Positions 58,292 to 64,000 of a stretch of DNA of 64,000 bases are shown piece after piece; positions within the stretch are counted from its first letter, which is position 1; each line of letters begins with the position of its first letter. Origin of the DNA: Populus alba. Lineage: Eukaryota; Streptophyta; Magnoliopsida; Malpighiales; Salicaceae. The position numbers and the translations under genes were made by a program. The stretch covers positions 1,717,493 to 1,781,492 of the forward strand of contig NC_133287.1 in NCBI RefSeq assembly GCF_005239225.2, in the 5' to 3' direction. The notes beneath the pieces were generated by a model, which saw only the letters and a list, made by a program, of their open reading frames with translations, was not told where the DNA came from and made no database searches.

Positions 58292-60665
58292 GTAGCTAAA
58301 AAAAAAAAAAGGGTAACAAAGCAGGAGTTTAATTATCACCTATGTAACTTTTTGCCCAAAAAAAAACACACTACTCTTAATTAAATTAAAATGAAACTAA
58401 AACAGAAAAGTTTCTGTTTTGTTCATTTAATTATGGTGCTTGACACAAATATCCTGTTGACTTTTACAGAGTGTCAGATGTCTGACACTCCTCCTTCTCC
58501 TTCCTTTTCTTTTAAAAAAATTACTTAGTTTCGTGACTATATATATCAATTTCTTGTTCATCCCCTTGCATTATATTCATACAATTTTAGTTTGTGCGCT
58601 AATAATTCTTTTGTAAGCAAATGATACAGGACCAACTTTAACATAGTAAAAAAACACATACTTCTTTCATTTAAAAAAAAAACTACAATTTGATCCCTAT
58701 AGTTTTTATGTTTTTAATTTTGTCTATGTTTTTTTTTTTTTTATGAATTTCACTTTTTGATAACAAACTTTATTTATTTTGAGTCAATTAAGTTTAGTAT
58801 GAGAGATAGTCACCAGAATACGAGGAGAGAAGATGGTTAGTTGACCACAAAAAAAATAAACACGAAGTCAATGTGTTTCTTTTAATAAAATGAGTTCTAT
58901 GTAAAGTGTTTTTTTTTACTATTTTTTTCATAAAAAAAAAAAAAAAAATTGGTGCTTAAAAAAGTTTGTTTGGTTAGGTTTAAATTTGAGTTTTTGGATA
59001 GATTTAAGTGTTTTTTTTTTCAAGGTTATAAATTGATTTATTAAGATTAATATATTTTATGTTTTGAAGATGAAAAATAATTAAAAAATAGATTTTTAGA
59101 ATCCCAAAAATTCGACCCCGACTTTTCAGCCAATGAAAATGAAAAGGCAACTAACTAATGCCACATCACCTGCTATTATATATAAAATTAAGTGGACGAC
59201 TTGTCAGCAGTCAATTAAAAATAAAAACATTCAAACCAACCAAGGGCATGACCTAGCCTTCAAGGCCCATGGGTGCTTGCCTTGTTTTTCTTGGGGGAGG
59301 GTAGCAATCCTGGGCTAGAAAGCAGGCTCACGCATAATTGGTCTTTTCTGGATTATTTTTTTAATATTTTACAAATAAAATATTATTAAATCAATTTATT
59401 AGGATTGTAATGAGAATAAAATATTCACTTTTTAAATTTAACTTTTCATACAATCTTCTTAACTATATATATTTTTTAGATCTCTTGGTATAAAAATATC
59501 AATTAATGATTTTTTATTTTTAATTAAAACTTTTTTCAATAAGTTTTTGTTTAAAAACGTATTTCTGTTAAAACAACGAAAAAAAATTGGGATTTTAATT
59601 AAAAATATACATTTAATTCAAATCTATGGCTGCATTGGCACTAACAAAATAATTGTTTTACTGTGAAAATAAAATAAAAATTAATAAAAAGAGTTTAACA
59701 ATGAAATGAATATTTATGCTTGAAAATCTTGTAACCTAATTATTATACCTAACCTAGTTTGACAACTCACTTCCATTCCATTATATAATGCAATGTCCTC
59801 CATCTAAAGAGAGACTAAGATTATGCTGCATGCTCATAGTTTTGAAAACCGATTGGGCTCGGTTGATTAATCTAAAACTAAAATCAGGTTGGATTAAGAT
59901 ATATAGCGTGTTTGACAGTGTGGTAGCGGTTGCTTTTCAAATAGCTTTTCGTGCCGAAATACATGCAAATGATATTTTTTCATTTTTTAAAAATCATTTT
60001 TGATATCAGCACATCAAAACGATCCAAAAAGTACAACCGTAACTCAATTTTAGCAAAAAAAAAAAAAATTTAGCAAAAAAAATTTTTTTTTTGAATTTTG
60101 TCAAAACACCGGTTTGATAGCAATGCCAAACGGGCTGATAATAAAGAAAGAAAAAAACTGGTAAAAAATTCATTGACTTTTAATTTATTTTTTAAACTAA
60201 AATGATATTATTTTAATTTTTTAAAAAAAATTAACCTTCAACTATATGTATGGTATTAAAACGGAATTTTCAAAAAAACTAATTATTAAAAATTAATATT
60301 TTAATAAATTTTCCAATAATTTTAACAAACACCACCCACCTCTCTGAAATTTCAACAAACATTCAGTGTTTCTTCGAATTAATTCTTTTAATAATTTTAA
60401 ATATTTAAATATTCTGATATTAAAAATTTAAAAATAAAAAACATTACTTTAATATATTTAGAATCAATTTCATTTTTAATTACATGCAAACTGTGAATCA
60501 TTAGAGATATCCTCGGGCATTAAACCATACATTTCGAATTTTATTAGCCACACAGCATAATATCTTAAATCTTTATTTGATGATGGTAAAACACCATCCA
60601 TAGGGCCTCACATGGGCTTAAACACACACAACATTTTGGAAACCATAAACGGAGCAAGAAAGCCT
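58292..60665. other. AT-rich intergenic region between SINE and polyubiquitin
   Basis: Mostly AT-rich with homopolymers. It includes the MITE at 59908-60133 and a phrase GGGCTCGGTTGATTAATC at about 59855 typical of dispersed repeats. The last ~150 bases are the 3' flank of the polyubiquitin gene. No gene is seen. Confidence 0.5.
59908..60133. repeat. Dispersed AT-rich MITE (best copy in the window)
   Basis: Left end GTGTTTGACAGTGTGGTAGC, right end (reverse complement) GTTTGGCATTGCTATCAAAC, an imperfect terminal inverted repeat. The interior has GTGCCGAAATACATGC and GATATCAGCACATCAAAACG, the conserved core of a family that also appears, less clearly, at 1-90, 25220-25435, 40145-40270 and 56189. 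Target duplications were not resolved. Confidence 0.65.
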
Positions 60666-61589
<924 letters not shown>

Positions 61590-61692
61590 TTATCTAGATT
61601 TGATGGAACGGACAGCAAAGAGTAAATTTTAAGAACTTGAGGAAAAGAAATGAATGGAACGTTTGTGCGAGAGGAAGGGAAAGGGGAACGAA

Positions 61693-61699
61693 TTTTATA
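61693..61699 (-). promoter_or_regulatory. TATA box of the polyubiquitin gene
   Basis: On the minus strand CTATAAAATTCG lies about 110 bases upstream of the start codon. Confidence 0.85.
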
Positions 61700-61958
61700 G
61701 AGAGGAAGCCGAGTCTGTTACGGCAAAGGAGAGGCATTGACGTGGAGAACCAATGAGACTCTGACGTGTGTGCACTTTACGTGTCGTGTGGTTGTGGTGG
61801 CTTAGCTGACACGGTAAGGATATGGATTTTTTTTGACGGTGTTAGGTGGCTGTTTTGTATGGGTCTCGTTTGCGAGGTGGGGACGAGGGGGTACAGGTTT
61901 TGGGATGGTTAACGGAGTTAAGGAGTGACGGTGATGGGTAGATATAGGCGTTTTTTTG

Positions 61959-61971
61959 GAACTTTCTGGAA
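61959..61971 (-). promoter_or_regulatory. Perfect heat-shock element
   Basis: GAACTTTCTGGAA fits GAAnnTTCnnGAA with no mismatch (three alternating nGAAn units), about 260 bases upstream of the TATA box. This is the binding pattern of trimeric heat-shock factors. Polyubiquitin genes are classic heat-induced genes. Confidence 0.8.
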
Positions 61972-62500
61972 GTTATTTAATGGGTTGGGCTTACAATTGT
62001 TTTGTTACTTAGTTGTAATTGGGCCTTTTCTTGATACTTCGGGCTAGGGCCTAGCTACAATATTTATAGTAGTTTACATATTGATTTGAGCATGTGAAAA
62101 AAGTCAAAATGAAGTTTTTTAAAATTATATGACTAAAGAGTCTTTATAAATTAAATATTATAACTTCATCATCAAAAATAAATGTGAAATTTATTGTCTC
62201 TAAATTTCAATATAACAATCCTTACACATTTTAAACTACTTATTAAATAATTTTTCTTATGATCAAGAGATAAATCCACCACCCAACAGGCGATTAATTA
62301 ATTATATTCATTTCAAAAGCGTATAATATACTTCTATCACGAAGATTATAAGCCCCAATTTTAGTACTATCATGAAGATTATTATTCCACATGCTGGAGA
62401 GCCCTAGTTTCATGTGTGTAAACTCCAATAGCCATACTATTATAGAAAGCATACTCCTTCAAGTGGCAAAAATAATAGGCCAATTGCAAGTATTTTTCCT

Positions 62501-62821
62501 TTATGGACTGTTTATTTTATTTTTCTTGATATTCCTACCAATTTTGAAATTGTGGGGTGGTTCTCCATCTTTATCTTGCTTCACCACATGGATTGAAATA
62601 CCAAATAACTCTCGAAGAACAATTTTCGCATTATTTCCAATGTGGTAACTTCGCAATGTTTTTCCATGATTCTGGAGTATAAATCCATCAAACTCTAGCT
62701 CCTGTGCCAATGGCTGGAGGCTAAACTTGTCATGGAGTCGTTGCTTGAGGCCCAAAACGGTTGCGTTCTCTTCAACCTCCACTTCAAGCTCTTTATCATT
62801 AAAAGAAATCTTCACCTGCAT
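62501..62821 (-). CDS. Ubiquitin-like protein, 106 residues (UBL-C)
   Basis: The start is the ATG at 62821 (MQVKISFNDKELEVEVEENA). The preceding TTTTTGCAG could be a 3' splice site of an intron in the 5' UTR. Residues 1-73 follow the ubiquitin fold: two strands, the helix with ATVLGLKQRLHDKF, then QELEFDGFILQNHGKTLRSY matching ubiquitin's [19 protein letters not shown], and NNAKIVLREL. From FGISIHVVKQD a second domain begins but stops early in NIKKNKINSP, so the protein is shorter than UBL-A. No terminal GG is present. Of the ubiquitin hydrophobic patch, Ile44 is replaced. The frame is intact and may be functional, but no expression evidence exists here. Its order (UBL-A, UBL-B, UBQ, UBL-C, same strand) suggests local duplication. 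Confidence 0.8.
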   Translation of the reverse strand: MQVKISFNDKELEVEVEENATVLGLKQRLHDKFSLQPLAQELEFDGFILQNHGKTLRSYHIGNNAKIVLRELFGISIHVVKQDKDGEPPHNFKIGRNIKKNKINSP

Positions 62822-62829
62822 GGTCTGCA

Positions 62830-64000
62830 AAAATGCATGCCTGATTAAGCAAGCAAGTTAAATATATAGCATGGTCTAGAGAAAAAGATGTATCAAATGA
62901 TCAGATGCATGCATTAATCAAGAAGAAAAATGGAAATATCACCTTAATTATATGTTTCCTAGCTACTTCTGAGATGGTGAAAATGGATTAGTATTTTCTT
63001 TTTAAATAGAATGGCTGTGCCATGAGGATACGAGGGTAGTTAGTGCATGTGGTTTTGGTGCTTTTCTAATATATAAAGGATGTGAAGGAGGGATTTTTAG
63101 CTTCCTTGTATCATGTAATTTGATTTATTTCTTATTCTAGACAACATGAAATTATATCTCACGCCAATGTCATTTTAGTTTTGGAGTATGAAATAAATTC
63201 CATGACATAGTTACCATACCTCATGGCTACTTGCTACTAGAATTTAATTTTTTATACCAAAATATAATGAAATTATATTATATCTTGAGGTCTTACATAA
63301 TAATTAAAGTTTTTAAGTTGAGTGATTTTTTTATAAGATATTAGAGTCTCACGAATTCAAATTTCATCATTTATACTTTAGCGCGGGCTAGCGTGAGAGT
63401 TTATATTAAAAAATAACATAAATCATGTATTGAAACCTTATCAAATATCTTTAATTAACTTTTAAAAAATTAGTTAACATTAATTTGCTTGCTTTTTTTT
63501 TAGTTAGGAATTTAATGTACTTTTTTGGTATATTAGGATTTATTGTACTTTTACTATATGTACTATGAAAGTCAATCTTTTCCATTGTATAATTACAACA
63601 AAGAAATTATCAGGTTTTTTCATATATGATTATAACTTGATTTTTTTTTCACCACAATTAAATTAATTTTTTTGTCTAAAATATCCTTTCTTTTTAATCA
63701 AAACTTTCCATCTTACCTACTATATATTAAAAGTGCATTTAAAATAATAATTTAATTTTAATTATATTCGGTAAGGTTGATATTTGGATTGCTCTAGTGT
63801 TCTTGAAAGTTGGTTTTTAATGTGATATTAAAGTTTCGTGAGTTCAAATCTTTTAATTTACGTGTACTCGTGTGAGGGTTTTTAATTTTTTTTAGAAGTT
63901 CAAATCCAAAACTTCAATGTATTACCCATTCTTAAGTGGAGGTTTAAAATTCCTATCCCAATTATTTTCCGTTACAAAGCAATAATGGAGGTTCAAAATT
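62830..64000. other. Region upstream of UBL-C, AT-rich
   Basis: The first ~250 bases are probable UBL-C promoter and leader. The remainder is AT-rich. The words ATATTAGAGTCTCACGAATTCAAAT (about 63340) and ATATTAAAGTTTCGTGAGTTCAAAT (about 63823) with GTGAGAGTTT or GTGAGGGTTT behind them form an old direct repeat. No gene is seen. Confidence 0.5.

Overview
The window is nuclear DNA from a dicot tree, most likely Populus or a close relative in the Salicaceae. This rests on plant gene families with ordinary GT-AG introns, very AT-rich intergenic DNA full of A/T runs and (TA)n microsatellites, and dispersed repeats (an AT-rich 'GTGTTTGG...' MITE and a tRNA-type SINE with a poly(A) tail) that I associate with poplar from memory. 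No organelle, bacterial or CRISPR signal was seen.

Layout. 1-6.6 kb: AT-rich intergenic DNA with one possible exon relic. 6.7-7.8 kb (-): THI1, plastid thiazole synthase. 8.7-10.8 kb (-): a four-exon ROP-interactive CRIB (RIC) protein. 15.8-16.6 kb (-): a broken pectinesterase. 17.5-19.2 kb (-): an intronless P-class PPR protein. 20.17-21.04 kb: a non-autonomous hAT element with 8-bp target-site duplications (TSDs). 24.3-25.9 kb (+): an XTH8-like xyloglucan endotransglucosylase/hydrolase. 26.6 kb: a PR-10 relic. 28.4-29.0 kb (+): an intact PR-10/Bet v 1 gene with a GC-AG intron. 29.27-34.23 kb (-): a young but mutated Copia retrotransposon. 35.5-37.0 kb (+): CRIPT. 38.4-38.9 kb (-): an R3-MYB repressor of CPC/ETC type. 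43.2 kb (-): a tandem-domain ubiquitin-like (UBL) protein. 45.14-55.80 kb (+): a 10.7-kb LTR retrotransposon without coding capacity, rich in tandem repeats. 56.9-57.35 kb (-): a UBL pseudogene. 58.08-58.28 kb: a SINE. 60.67-61.58 kb (-): a four-unit polyubiquitin gene with a TATA box and a perfect heat-shock element. 62.5-62.8 kb (-): a third UBL gene.

Two things stand out. First, three divergent ubiquitin-like genes lie on the same strand around a canonical polyubiquitin gene. All lack a terminal GG, two have a second UBL domain, and one is broken by a stop codon. They look like a local birth-and-death family. The 10.7-kb LTR element landed inside the cluster, whose first two members were about 3 kb apart before. 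Second, that LTR element has near-identical 1.7-kb LTRs, a TSD, primer-binding and polypurine sites, but no gag or pol. Its interior carries at least five different tandem arrays, two of which share one ancestral unit with a GGTC...GACC inverted repeat, and recurrent polypurine-tract-like CTGGGGGCA motifs. It must move, if it moves, with proteins supplied by another element.

The host genes are functionally unrelated neighbours (thiamine supply, ROP signalling, organelle RNA processing, wall remodelling, defence, splicing, cell fate, ubiquitin), as expected in a plant genome. Exon joins were made by hand from splice sites and reading frame. No database search was run.
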